Source of the DNA: Strongylocentrotus purpuratus
Lineage: Eukaryota; Echinodermata; Echinoidea; Camarodonta; Strongylocentrotidae
Direction: 5' to 3'
NCBI RefSeq assembly: GCF_000002235.5
Contig: NW_022145552.1
Span: 468,501 to 532,500 of the forward strand
DNA: 64,000 nucleotides
In this document: piece by piece, positions 41,601 through 55,100 of the stretch
Layout: each line of letters begins with the position of its first letter
How positions within the stretch are numbered: the first letter of the stretch is position 1
Position numbers and translations under genes: made by a program
The notes under the pieces: model-generated
Told to the model about the DNA's origin: nothing
Databases searched by the model: none
The model's input: only the letters and a program-made list of their open reading frames with translations

Positions 41601-44600
41601 CTCCCAAATGTTACTAGGACAAGACATTTAAAGGGAATCTTAAGAATGAGAAGAGAGTAAGGCAAAAGATAGAGGAGAAAGACGTAATTGCATACACAAG
41701 GAATACGGGAGAGAATGATAAAGAGAGAAAAGCAAGAATTAGTGAGAACTAGATGGAATTTTGACTGCGCGCAGTCGAAAATGATGCCTCCGCTATAGAG
41801 CAATTTAAACAAGTTTGGAGTTTAAATCTCCAGTGGTTCTTGAGATATCATGATAACAATCTCAATGTATGGAATTTCATAAGTTGACCTCTGTGACCCT
41901 TGACCTTTGACCTACGTGCTCCAAAATCTAATCAGATTGTCTTCCTATGGTGATACACACTATCATTAAGTTTGAAGTTTAAATCTCCAGTGGTTCTTGA
42001 GATATTATGATATGGTGATACATACTATCATTAAGTTTGAAGTGAAAATTCTCCAGTGGTTCTTGAGATATCGCGATAATGATCTCAATGTATGGAATTT
42101 CATAAGTTGACCTCTGTGACCCTTGACCTTTGACCTACGTGCTCCAAAATCTAATCAGATTGTCTTCCTATGGTGATACACACTATCATTAAGTTTGAAG
42201 TTTAAATCTCCAGTGGTTCTTGAGATATTATGATAACAATCTCAATGTATGGAATTTCATAAGTTGACCTCTGTGACCCTTGACCTTTGACCTACGTGCT
42301 CCAAAATCTAATCAGATCGTCTTCCTATGGTGATACATACTATCCTTAAGTTTGAAGTTTTTACATCTCCAGTGGTGCTTGAGATATCATGATAACAATC
42401 TCAATGTATGGAATTTCATAAGTTGACCTCTGTGACCTGTGACCTTTGACCTACATGCTCCAAAATGTAATCAGATTGTTTTCCTATAGTGATACACACT
42501 ATCACTAAGTTTGAAGTTTAAATCTCCAGTGGTTCTTGCGATATCATGATAACAATCTCAATGTATGGAATTTCATAAGTTGACCTCTGTGACCCTTGAC
42601 CTTTGACATACGTGCTCCAAAATCTATTCGGATCGTCTTCCTATGGTGATACATACTATCCTTAAGTTTGAAGTTTAAATCTCAAATGGTTCTTGAGATA
42701 TCGCGCTAACAAACTCAATACAAGGAATTTCATAAGTTGACCTCTGTGACCTGTGACCTTTGACCTACGTACTCCAAAATCTAATCAGATCGTCTTCCTA
42801 TGGTGATAAATACTATTCCCGAGTCTTAAGTTTAAATCTTAAATGGTTCTTGAGATATTGTGATAACGGTCAAACGGGACGGACGTACGGACGTACGGAC
42901 GGACAACCCGAAAACATGATGCCTCCGGCACCACCTTCAGTGGCGGAGGCATAAAAATATAGAGGAAGCATGCAAGAGAGAAGTGGGGATGAACAACTCA
43001 ACAAAAGTAATAATAGAAATCATCTTAAATGGAAGTATTTAGAATGTCTAAAGCACAGAATCCTTGTCTGGTTTCTGTTAAAAATTTAAATACATTTTCT
43101 CTTGGACTATTTCAATACCTAATCATATTTTTCTACAGAATTGGTGCTGAGCTCATTAGGCACCATTTCAATAGGCAATGCTCAAGGATACTGTATACCA
43201 CGACTGGGGGGTGTTTAACAAAGATCCTAAGTCAAACTTAACTCTAAGTTGGACTTAAACATTATGAAGATCCATTTGTAACCTTAAAATATAGTATATT
43301 CAAAGCAAAAAAATAAGGTATCTTAGACTTTTCATAAATTCAAATCAAGAACATGAAATTTCCTTGATAATAGAAAATATGAATGACTTGAATCAACATT
43401 CTATGCCTTTTAAAATAACTTTTACAAAATACTTTCAAAGATGCTAACTGCTTTCCATAATTGTTAAATCAAACTTAGGGATAAGTTCAACTTAGGATCT
43501 TTGTGAAAACACCCCCTGGTTGATTTTCTGGAAATGTTCACAATCATGAAGCAATGTTTGGTAATGAAATACCAGCAAAACTGAAGGAGGCATTTACCAG
43601 AATTCTGGGTTGAGCCACTGTGCGGTGGGATGGACCTGTATGCAGCGGGTGCAGAGAGGGCCTCCATTGGCTCGGACGTGGTAGAGTTTGGGGTTCAAGT
43701 CCTTGGGCTGCTGTGACTCTGGCGGAGCATTGGGGAGAGGGCGACGCCCGCGGTAGATGGTGAACTTCTTCTTGAAGTGGGAAAGGAACTTGAGATTCTC
43801 TTGTTGCTGATGATGGACAATGAGATGTGAAGTGTGCGATAGATTAACAGGCCCGTTCAAATAGCAATTTAAATGGAACTTTATTTCTGATTCAATCTTT
43901 CTCTCTCTCTCTCATTTCCCTTCATATCTACACTAGCTATTTACATGTATGTCTACCTGACTTGACCTGAAGCAAGCTTCACATTTCTTCCCTAACTCCC
44001 TCCCTCCTTCCACCCCTCTTCCCTCCTCCACTATCTCTCTCCCTCCCTTACTATCATTGCATACCTGACATGGCACAATTTAACTACCTCCAGCTTATGT
44101 CCAAACAGCGAATAAAATTTCCTCCCTCTTCCTCCCTCCCCCTCTCTCTATCACCAACCTCCTCCCTTCCCTCTCCCTCTTTCCTTTCGTCCCTCCCTAT
44201 CTCTCCCTCTCCCTTTCTATTTCTGCATACCTGACACTACAAAATTTAAATACCTCCAGCTTATCTCCAAACAGCAATTCAATCTCCTTCACTTGTCCGT
44301 CCCTCCCATCCCCACCCTCCCCACCCTCCCCCTCCTTCTTTCCCTTCTTTCCCTCCCCCCCTCCCTCTCTCCCCCTCTCTATCATTATCATACCTGACAC
44401 AGTCGAACCACCTCTAGCTTATCACCAAACAGCGATTCAAACTTCTTCTGAAGACTGAAGGTGAACGTCAGCCAGCCCATGTTACTGGCATCACGCCCCT
44501 GCCAGAAATAGACAGTGCATTGGAAGTCCTCCTCTGCATTCTCCTCCTCCTCCTCGGCTTCCCCCTCTCCGTTCTCCCCCTCCTCACCCTCCGGGAGGTC

Positions 44601-46072
44601 ACGGGGCACCCAGTAACGGCAGAGGAACACGTAGCAGTCCCCACTGTAGAAGTGGCCTGTAGTTCAGGTGAATTTGAGATATCATATTTAAAGAGAAGAT
44701 CTACATTTAGTTTAGGTAAAGATGAATATTTTTGGGAAACCTTTCACATTCTTTTCAGCCTTGTATGGAAGAATATTACGAAGCTACAGAACAGACATTT
44801 AAAAGAACTCTATCTTGAACTACCCTCACCTCTTTAAATACCCCTAGAAATACACTGTATTCAACAATTCTACCAAATTTGTACCCATGTGACTTCTAGC
44901 AAGATTTGCCCAATTTGTTATGAGTTTGACGGTACAGAAACCTCACAATATACAACAATGTTCACATACATATTACTACATAATTAACTTGATAACTTCT
45001 ACATGGTTACTTCACAATGAAAGTGCATGACGAGGGCCCAATCTTAAAAATAGTTACGATCAATCGCAACTTATTTGCAGTTAAAGATAAACTTGAGTTC
45101 TGGTAATGCGATTGCATTGTGAAAAAAAAGGTGTGGAATGGATCAGAAAAGTTGATCATATAGCATGTAAGTAATGGTGTGTAATGCAAGGTTCTGGAGT
45201 CATCAAAATCATCATAAATTTGGCAGAGTCTTGGTAAAGTAACAATCACTTACACAGACAGATGTATATGGGACAACACACATGGTGTTGGGGCTAGTAC
45301 TACTCTGATTTCCTTATCTTTCTATGCTCATTACTCAGCCAGTATACATTTTCTTCCAAAATTGTTTGGCACATGACATTTATTTGTAATCTTGAACATT
45401 CAGTGTAAGTTTCGTTAGATTCTGTGGGAATTAATTTTTTTTTTTTACCAGAACTCAAGTTTATCTTTAATATCAATCAAAACTATGTACATGAGAGATA
45501 GAGGTCTGCAAACTTGTGATTGATTAGAGGACTTGCCATTGATTTGGATCAATCGCAACTCTTTATAAGATGGGGTCCAGAACTCAACTTAATATTTGGG
45601 AACTGGTTTATTCTGTACATGTACATCCACCATCTTAACTGTAATGTGTACTAAAGATGCAATGAATGCTTTACCTTTCTCGTGCTCAGGAAGTCTAGCA
45701 AATTTGCGTCCCTCCAAGACAAATGCCTCCATACCATCTAGATCATCATTCCACTCCTCCATCAACTGATCCTATATGACAGAAATAGAAGGAGAGTGAC
45801 TATTGTTTATTTATCTTTTTATTTATTTAATTGTTTTTTATACAAATGTTTTTTTATTATACATGTATGTACAAACCTAGGTCTACATAGCAAGAGTGAC
45901 CAATCCTGCCCACAGAAATGTGAATGATGAATTTTATTGTACACTCATCAAAAAAAAGCCTATGATTTTCTCAAGATTCATGTATATCTATGTTAGCATA
46001 TCAGACATTTCTGCTCAACTTGAAGTGAAAGAGGTAATTCATCACATACTCAATATTTTAAGTCTTCAAAAA

Positions 46073-46119
<47 letters not shown>

Positions 46120-49100
46120 CACATAGCATTATAATATTAAACAGGTGATAAATTGTCTATGTGCTACCTTAAAAACACTTCTTATAGACAATGTTACTGT
46201 CTAAAAGGACACTTTTGGCCAAATTCTGAACTACATGTATCTTACCTTTTTAAAATAGACTTCCCAAAATTAAAACTGAGGGGTCAGAATTTTAGTCTTT
46301 ATCATACATATTTCTAAAGTAAAATAAAAGACTGAACTAAATGATTGGCGCCTTAGTCATTAATGCAGTATCAAAGGAGGGAATACAGATAAAAGAGGGT
46401 TTGCAGAGCACTTTGACAGCACACAAAACCATCATGGACTTACAGCTTCTGTGAGTGCCATGGACGGCTGCCGGGGCATGAAGAGAGCAGAGAGATCAGT
46501 CTTCAACTCTTCCTTGTCTTGTAAATCCTATCAAAACAAACACAAAAACAAGGATAATATCATACTCATGAAGTTGACAAGCATGATTTTATACTCGTAG
46601 ATCAAACTGGTAGATCAATCTGGTAGGAAACGACTGTCCTTGACATTACAGTAACGTTCTGAAGAGGCTTGAAGAACAGCAGCACACGAAAGCTTGCTAA
46701 TGATACACACATGTAAATTAACTTTCAATGATTGTCCAAACAACTTAATAGGAATGTCTTCAGTGACTAGAAAAGGTACCTCAGGATAATACAGACTTAA
46801 GCTGTTGAAGGCAGAGCCTATGAAAACTTGTTCTTATCCACTGAAAATTTACCCAATTTACACAAATTTATGATAGAGAAACCGTTATGAAACATGTACA
46901 GGTACTTAACAATAAGGGCAGCAGCTACTTTCAGTGTTCATGTGATTATTTATTCATATATGTATAAATACGTGAACATGTGCCTTCACACCTTTTTACC
47001 AATTTTGAATTTCTAAATGACTTGTCTTTCTCAGTCAAATAATGGAAAATGCTATACACGTATTAAAAAGATTATAGTAATTTAAACAAATAAAAAATGG
47101 GCACTTTAAATTGACTTTGCACCAAAAAGAGTTAAACATCAAGGAAAATTGAGGCAAAAGGGTCACTTTTCAACTTTTGAAAGAAACTTTAACAGCAATG
47201 ACATTCAAATTTGCAATGCCTTTAAAAAAAAGAAACCTTCTCCCATCCAATTACTGTTTTGGTAGTAAGCACCTTTTAATCAAACTCACCTTCTGAATTG
47301 CAGGTTTCTTGTATATTTGATCTGCTCTCTTTGTGTAATCCACAGCTAATACATCATCCCAACCTGGGAACTTAGACTTGAACACTTGACTCTCATTTCT
47401 GAGGTGAGACAAGGAGGATGGAGAATAAGGAAAAGAAAAGAGAGGGGAAGAAAACAACAAAAGAATAAGAAGAAAAGGGAGGGGAAGAAAAGGAAGAAGA
47501 AAAGGGAGGGAAAGAAAAGGAAGGAGAAAAGGAAGGAGAAGAGGGGGAGAAGAGTAAGAAGGATAAAAGAAGATAAAATAAAGAGAGGATGAAGAAGAAA
47601 AAGGAGAAGAGAAGAAGAAAAAGGAGAAGAATCAGATGGAAAGAAATAAGAAGCAGAGAAGTGTTTAAAGGATGAGAAGAAAGAGATGAAGGAGAAAAAA
47701 AAAAGTTAGGGAAATCATTCACTTTTACTTGCGTTATATTCGTTTTGAATATTGTGTATAATTTTCAAAGACAGTCTTAAAGACAGTCATAGGGTAAGAA
47801 AAATAAATATTCCTCAAAATTTGGTCTTCTGTAAGAGACTACACTTTAAAAACATTGTCAAAATATTGCTATTTCTAATGTGAGTACTGCCAGAACCTGT
47901 TTCATATAAACTCTCTCACAAAATTGCTGATAAAGTATTACTACTCATATTACATGTAGTGCACTTTCAAAAACAATTTGTTTAAAAAAAGCACTATACA
48001 AAGAGTGATGAACCACAAGTGAATAAAAGATTAAATATAAATACACAATTTTTCATAATTTTACAAACTAAGACGAAAGATGTTAGAAGGAGCACAGCAA
48101 GATTAATACAAGATTCCTGTGGATAAAAATGTAAAAACTGTTAAAGGTTAGTGGGATAAAAATGTAAAACTGTTAAAGGTTAGTGGGATAAAAATGTAAA
48201 AACTGTTAAAGTTTAGTGGGATAATAAAACATTAATGTATCACAAAGATCACAATTTGCCATGGCATGTACAATAACTGATCATGTGTTACTAAATGTAA
48301 GTTGTAAACTGTGTCATATCAAATCTGATCAAGGTATTGCCAACTGATTATGACCCATGGCATTAATTGGACTAAATGTGAATATGTGGGAATAAAGGTA
48401 AAAGGACTCATCAAAGGGAGACAATAAATGGGAATAAAGGTGTACATGAACTACTGCACTACATGTATTTTGCAAAAATATGTAATACAAAGTAAAAAGC
48501 TTTTACAATATTTTAAATATTTGTCGGTGTTCTCAATATTTTTAAAGGGAAAACCAAGTACCGTACATGATGATGTTTTCATTTTTGAATATTTATACAA
48601 AATTATGTTCATGTGTTGGAAGCACTCTATCCATTCGATTCAGTTAATACACAGCAAACTTTTAAACAAATACCATTGTTCAAAGAAAGGAATTCAATGT
48701 TTTTGTTCCATGCAAAAATATTTTTTTTCTTCAATGGACAACAAATGTATTAATTGAAGACTGGATCAAACACACACAAAAGTAAGATTAAGGTGTAATT
48801 CTGTACTCTCTGTATGTCACGTTCCTTTCACAGAATTAATCACAACAAACAATTGACTAAAATCACAACAATCTGCTTAATAATATCCACAGATATTATA
48901 TGACATTCATGAAAATAAATTAACATTCCTTAAATATTCTTTCATGTAGATAGACACCCTGTATACAAGATTGACACATGTTAAACCGGAGCAAGAAGCA
49001 CAATATTGAATTCCTTTTCAAGTGAAATCTAGAAAGATGTCACACGATCCTGCAATGCATCAGAAGGAATGATCTAACCAACCACGCAAAATGGGCAAAG

Positions 49101-52100
49101 AAATATGACAGCAATCAGCAGATGAATTACATCATGGCCATTTTGAAGAAAAAAATAATTTGTTTAATCTCATCTGCACATTGTATATTATACAGTGTAC
49201 AACACTCTACACAAATAGATGTACAGACCGTTTCGCTTATAGAACACGGGAAATCCGCCATAGCCAAAACCCTAAGGATGATTCCATGGAGTACCGGTAC
49301 GTGATCAGGTTCATAATACAGAAGTACGGGTATCGACTCTTAAATGCGATCGGGGCAAAGCAACGATGAAAACCTTCTGTATGCCTCCTGCTGCCAAATC
49401 CTGGCAAATCATTAAAGATCTACAATAATTCAACCTGTGCACCAGGTCCTTGTGCAGAGGGAACAAAAAGAAAACAACTTAGCAGCACATATTTTTTTTT
49501 TTTCATCATTCCCAAAGTAAGGGCACACACTAGGAGTGTTCAAGCAGTTAAATCGGATCACAGTATAACAAGAGTACACCAGGTACCTCCAGAGTACCTC
49601 AAGTTTGTTGCACAAACTAAATGACTGGATGGATATGAATTGACATACATGTACATGTAGGTGAAATTCCTATAAGTTCATTGATCAGGGCCCCATTTAA
49701 AAAAAACTTATTATCAATAACAAGTTACAGTTACTGTTTCAAGCTACTGAAATAATTGAATTTCACTAGCTGAGGGCAAATTTTTGCATCAAAAGTTTTA
49801 AGATACAGGAACCTGGTCATGTGAATATAACTCTCATCGATATGTACAGGAACGGAATGGACAGATATGTGGAGAACTAGATTAAACTAGAGTGATGTGG
49901 ACAAGGATGGATTGAGTCCAGATAGATATGAAGGGCTTAGGGTGATATGTGAAATGGATTAATGAACAAGGATAAGATGAAAAAGGATTGATGAGAATTG
50001 GAATTACAGGGATATACATGAAGATATATCAGCAGGGATATGGGTTAACAGGAACAGAAACAGAATGGATTAGTGCAAGAAATAATGAAACATCAGTCTG
50101 TATATGACTGGAAAAGGGAATAGAAAGGATTAATGTGTAATAGACTGGTAATGACAACATGAAATAGATCTTGAATAGACTGCACTATGGATATGAGAAG
50201 AATGTGAGTGCCATGAACTATGTACATGTACATAACAGCGCGTTTTGTTTCGACAAACCTCCTTTTGTTTTTTACAAACCAGGTTTGTAAAAAACGTGTC
50301 ATATGACGTACATAAACCTCGGTTTGTCAACAAACCTCCTTTGTGAATTCGGGCCACAATGTACATGGTGACTGAAATACATGTACAGTTGACTAGAAGA
50401 CATACATGTACACCTATAAAGACACGCAAACAGATTCACAAGACGAAGGAACAAGAGGAAGACATACTGGAATACACCAGTGATACCAACAAACTAACAA
50501 AGAAATTTGTTTTTAATACATGTTGACAATATACAGACAATTAAACTGGCAGGATAATAGGCATACTCTGTCATTCCGTCACTTTATTTAATCTGTAATA
50601 GATACATGTGTAGACGTTTAAAAAATGGATGCATCACAAGATAATGAACAGGTAGATATATTTTTTTATAAACAAACAAACAAACGAGCATGAAAGATGC
50701 AAAACCCCTGGCGATGCTGATGACGATGCAACAATAGCAAACATTGGCAGGCAGCAGACATTCTCTTCCTCAACAATAACACAGATATCACAACCGGGAT
50801 GCTTTATAGTAAAATGTTTTAGTCTCGTCACGACCCCTCGTGACCTCTGCCTTACCCCTGACCTCCTCCCGGTGGCAAGCGACAGGGTGACGCCGTACGT
50901 GACCCGCGTCGTGGCGACCCCGGGCCGTGGTGCTGCCCATACTGCGTGATCATCCGCTTGATGACCACCTCGGCAGTGCGAGTGTAATCCACGGCCAGGA
51001 TCTCGTCCCACGACTCAAAGTGCTGTTTGAACATCTGCGGCTCGTAACTTTGGAGGGGAAGAAAATCTTTTTTTTTAGTACGGGGCCTTCATGTACATAT
51101 AGGTTGATACACACAGCGTTTTGTCCATGGAGGAATTCTTAAAATTGAAGTTGCATATATCCGTTACTGCATCAAATTTCAACAAATGTCCTAATTAGCA
51201 TACTGTAGGTGCATTAACATGTAGCTGAGCATGCATTGCAGTCATTGTTGTTTGACATTGATTTACCAAAAAGGCTCCTGTGCCAAAAAATGTACAACAT
51301 GACCGAAAAAAATCTCTTTACATTTCTGCTACAAATCTACTACATTTAACATGTCACAACAAAATCAAATATGTAATATTTTGGTGATGTCTGAAGTTTT
51401 CTTGAAGCCAAGTCATAAGAAATGTACAGCCTGGTACTTTAAAACCTGCACACCATCAAAACCATTGCATGTACAATCAAAAAAACTTGTCAAGCAAAAA
51501 AAAGAGAAAAACCTTCAATTAAAAAAAGGCTAAAGAAAAGAAACGATAATCAATATAACTAATTGGCATATGATAAAGTAAAGAAGATTTTCAACTCCAT
51601 ACATGTACCTCACATATCAAAATGTACTGAACATGTATATCCAAAGTATGATTAAACTAGATGGAATTTTGACTGCGCGCAGTCGAAAATGATGCCTCCG
51701 CCACAGAGCAATTTAAACAAGTTTGGAGTTTAAATCTCCAGTGGTTCTTGAGATATCATGATAACAATCTCAATGTATGGAATTTCATAAGTTGACCTCT
51801 GTGACCCTTGGCCTTTGACCTACGTGCTCCAAAATCTAATCAGATTGTCTTCCTATGGTGATACACACTATCATTAAGTTTGAAGTTTAAATCTCCAGTG
51901 GTTCTTGAGATATTATGATATGGTGATACATACTATCATTAAGTTTGAAGTGAAAATTCTCCAGTGGTTCTTGAGATATCGCGATAACGATCTCAATGTA
52001 TGGAATTTCATAAGTTGACCTCTGTGACCTTTGACCTTTGACCTACGTGCTCCAAAATCTAATCAGATTGTCTTCCTATGGTGATACACACTATCATTAA

Positions 52101-55100
52101 GTTTGAAGTTTAAATCTCCAGTGGTTCTTGAGATATTATGATAACAATCTCAATGTATGGAATTTCATAAGTTGACCTCTGTGACCCTTGACCTTTGACC
52201 TACGTGCTCCAAAATCTAATCAGATCGTCTTCCTATGGTGATACATACTATCCTTAAGTTTGAAGTTTTTACATCTCCAGTGGTTCTTGAGATATCATGA
52301 TAACAATCTCAATGTATGGAATTTCATAAGTTGACCTCTATGACCCTTGACCTTTGACCTACGTGCTCCAAAATGTAATCAGATTGTTTTCCTATAGTGA
52401 TACACACTATCACTAAGTTTGAAGTTTAAATCTTCAGTGGTTCTTGAGATATCATGATAACAATCTCAATGTATGGAATTTCATAAGTTGACCTCTATGA
52501 CCCTTGACCTTTGACATACGTGCTCCAAAATCTAATCAGATCGTCTTCCTATGGTGATACATACTATCCTTAAGTTTGAAGTTTAAATCTCAAATGGTTC
52601 TTGAGATATCGCGCTAACAAACTCAATACAAGGAATTTCATAAGTTGACCTCTGTGACCTGTGACCTTTGACCTACGTACTCCAAAATCTAATCAGATCG
52701 TCTTCCTATGGTGATAAATACTATTCCCGAGTCTTAAGTTTAAATCTTAAGTGGTTCTTGAGATATTGTGATAACAATCAAACGGGACGGACGTACGGAC
52801 GGACGGACGTACGGACGGCCAACCCGAAAACATGATGCCTCCGGCACCACCTTCGGTGACGGAGGCATAAAAAGAAATAAATGTACATGTATAATGCACT
52901 ATGACTCTATTATAAAAAAATTTTTTTTAAAGTACAAGAAATAAGGTAGCAATGAAGTGCAGTGCTTTCATAAAATTATATAATCACTATCAAAATGTAA
53001 CCAAAATTTAAAAAAATGAATAGCAACAAAAACAGTTATACGGAAGCTTTCCATCTTGCACTCATCGGAGTAAAAATCGTAAGAATGAACAGAAAGTCGA
53101 AAATCAGCCCATAGAAACGTAAGCTACAGGAACAATGCAGGCGCGAAAAACATAATGGGCTGTGATTGGCTGCCTGATATTAGATGTAACGCCAGCCGTT
53201 TAATGACAATGGGCTGTAGCAATGCTGGCTAGAACTACACAAGAGTCCTCACAAACTTCTGTCAGCACAGAGTAGGGTCAGTGAGCTGAATATAGGTGGC
53301 TTCCAGCAGATGAGTGAAACACGAAATACAAAATTGATGACATTGGCATAATTGCAATCAACAAACTATGAAATACAGGGTTTAGTCTTTTGTATTTTAA
53401 GAACGTTTATTTATTTGCCTTAGAAGAAATGATTGGGTGCTGCCTGCCAACATCACTTCAAAGAAATCAAACAAAAATCACTGAGGTATGCAAATGCACA
53501 GACAGCACACAATAAAGCAATGAAAATGAAAGAAAATTAATCCCATTCTGAATCATTCCTGAAGTATTGAAATGTCTAGACTTCTAAAATCTTTATTCCA
53601 AACAAGTTAAACAAATTTTGCATTTTGTAATTTAAATATAACAATTTTTTTTATTTTTTATTTAATCCTAAAAATATAGGGTAATACCAAATATTGTCCA
53701 TAAATATTCCTGTTCATAATGTACACAAAAATTGAATTTCAAATCCTCATGCACATGGATCAATTAGTTATACAATGTTGTATTTGTGCAATTTTATTGA
53801 AGTGATTTGAAACTGAAATGGAATCTTTATATAAAATATCTAATGAATGCACACAGGGACAGTGCAAATGAAACAAAACAGTGCATAATCCAAATAAAAA
53901 CACTAAGAGTAAAAAAAGAAAGATGAAATTGGAACGTTGATGAAGATGTATGAAATTTTGGAAGGAAACTGAAATACTAGGAAACCTGCTTTAGCAACCT
54001 GCATAGAAGGATCCAATTTCTATAAAACTGTTTCCTGTGAAAAAGGTTTATACTTCATTCAAACGTTATTGAAGGACCCTGTACATAAAGACCACCTGCC
54101 TATAAAGACTAATGATCTTTTCCCTCTTGAGTGGTCTTAATACACAGGTTTCAGTGTATAAAAGTGGTCATTATTAAGTGAGTGACCTTTTTTTTAAAGG
54201 ACCTCTTGAACTCATTCGTTACTATAATAAAATAGCATTATGTAAAAATTGAGCTCAAATAAATGCATGCATATCAACATATTGGTTCATAAGAGAGTTC
54301 AATGGGGCACAAACATATCTTACATGAATTTTAAGTCTTATGCAGTGGGTTTCAAGGGCATTATCCTAAAGGCATTCATTCAGAAGTTACACATAGGGAA
54401 AGTCTCAATATCTATTTTAAAGCTATCAAATTCCATAACTGCAATAGAAAAGCCTAACAAATATCATGACTTAGAGAAGATGAAACAAAATATCATTTCC
54501 CATGCTCATTTGGCAACAGCAAGATGTTTACACATTAATGATAAATGAATTTCAGCAGGATACAAGAATAAAGGAAAACCGAGTCTCTAACTGCAGAATG
54601 TTCCTGGCGGCATCTTAAAGATAAGAAGGTCGAGGGTCACCTAACACATCCTATCCTACTACAATGAAAAAAGAAACTGGTATGAATGATCTCTCACACT
54701 TCACACAAAAGAGAGGCATGTTCTATTTAACCTGTTGAATACTGAATTGTTTAATTCCCATAGGCTTTATACAGGAGCCACACAGGTCCAGGAGTCAATG
54801 GGTTCAAGGTTTGTACCAGAGCTACTTGAGAGGGATAGTTACGTCACCAGATGTTGCTACTGATTGGTCAGGCATCTCATGAAGCTCCAAAATGGTTCCC
54901 TCTCATAGAGATTATATGTGGGAGGGGACTATTTGGAGCAACATGATTTGACCTATGACCCATCTCGTGTACGAGTAGATGCACATGTCACAACTCTCTC
55001 TCTCTCAATATGCTATGTTTGTACCTACCCTTCTAGTATCCTGATGACTGTAGCATTGGTAGGTCTGTTAAGCATAGAGCACAGCTCCTGGGACAGCTTC

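Noticed and set aside
41749-42957. CRISPR-like or coding tandem array
   Set aside because: Units are about 150 bp, imperfect, without spacers, inside a transposon with Helitron-type ends in animal DNA.
50230-50345. Short repeat of AAACCTCCTTTTGTTTTTTACA-like words
   Set aside because: Too short and diverged to define an element; left unclassified.
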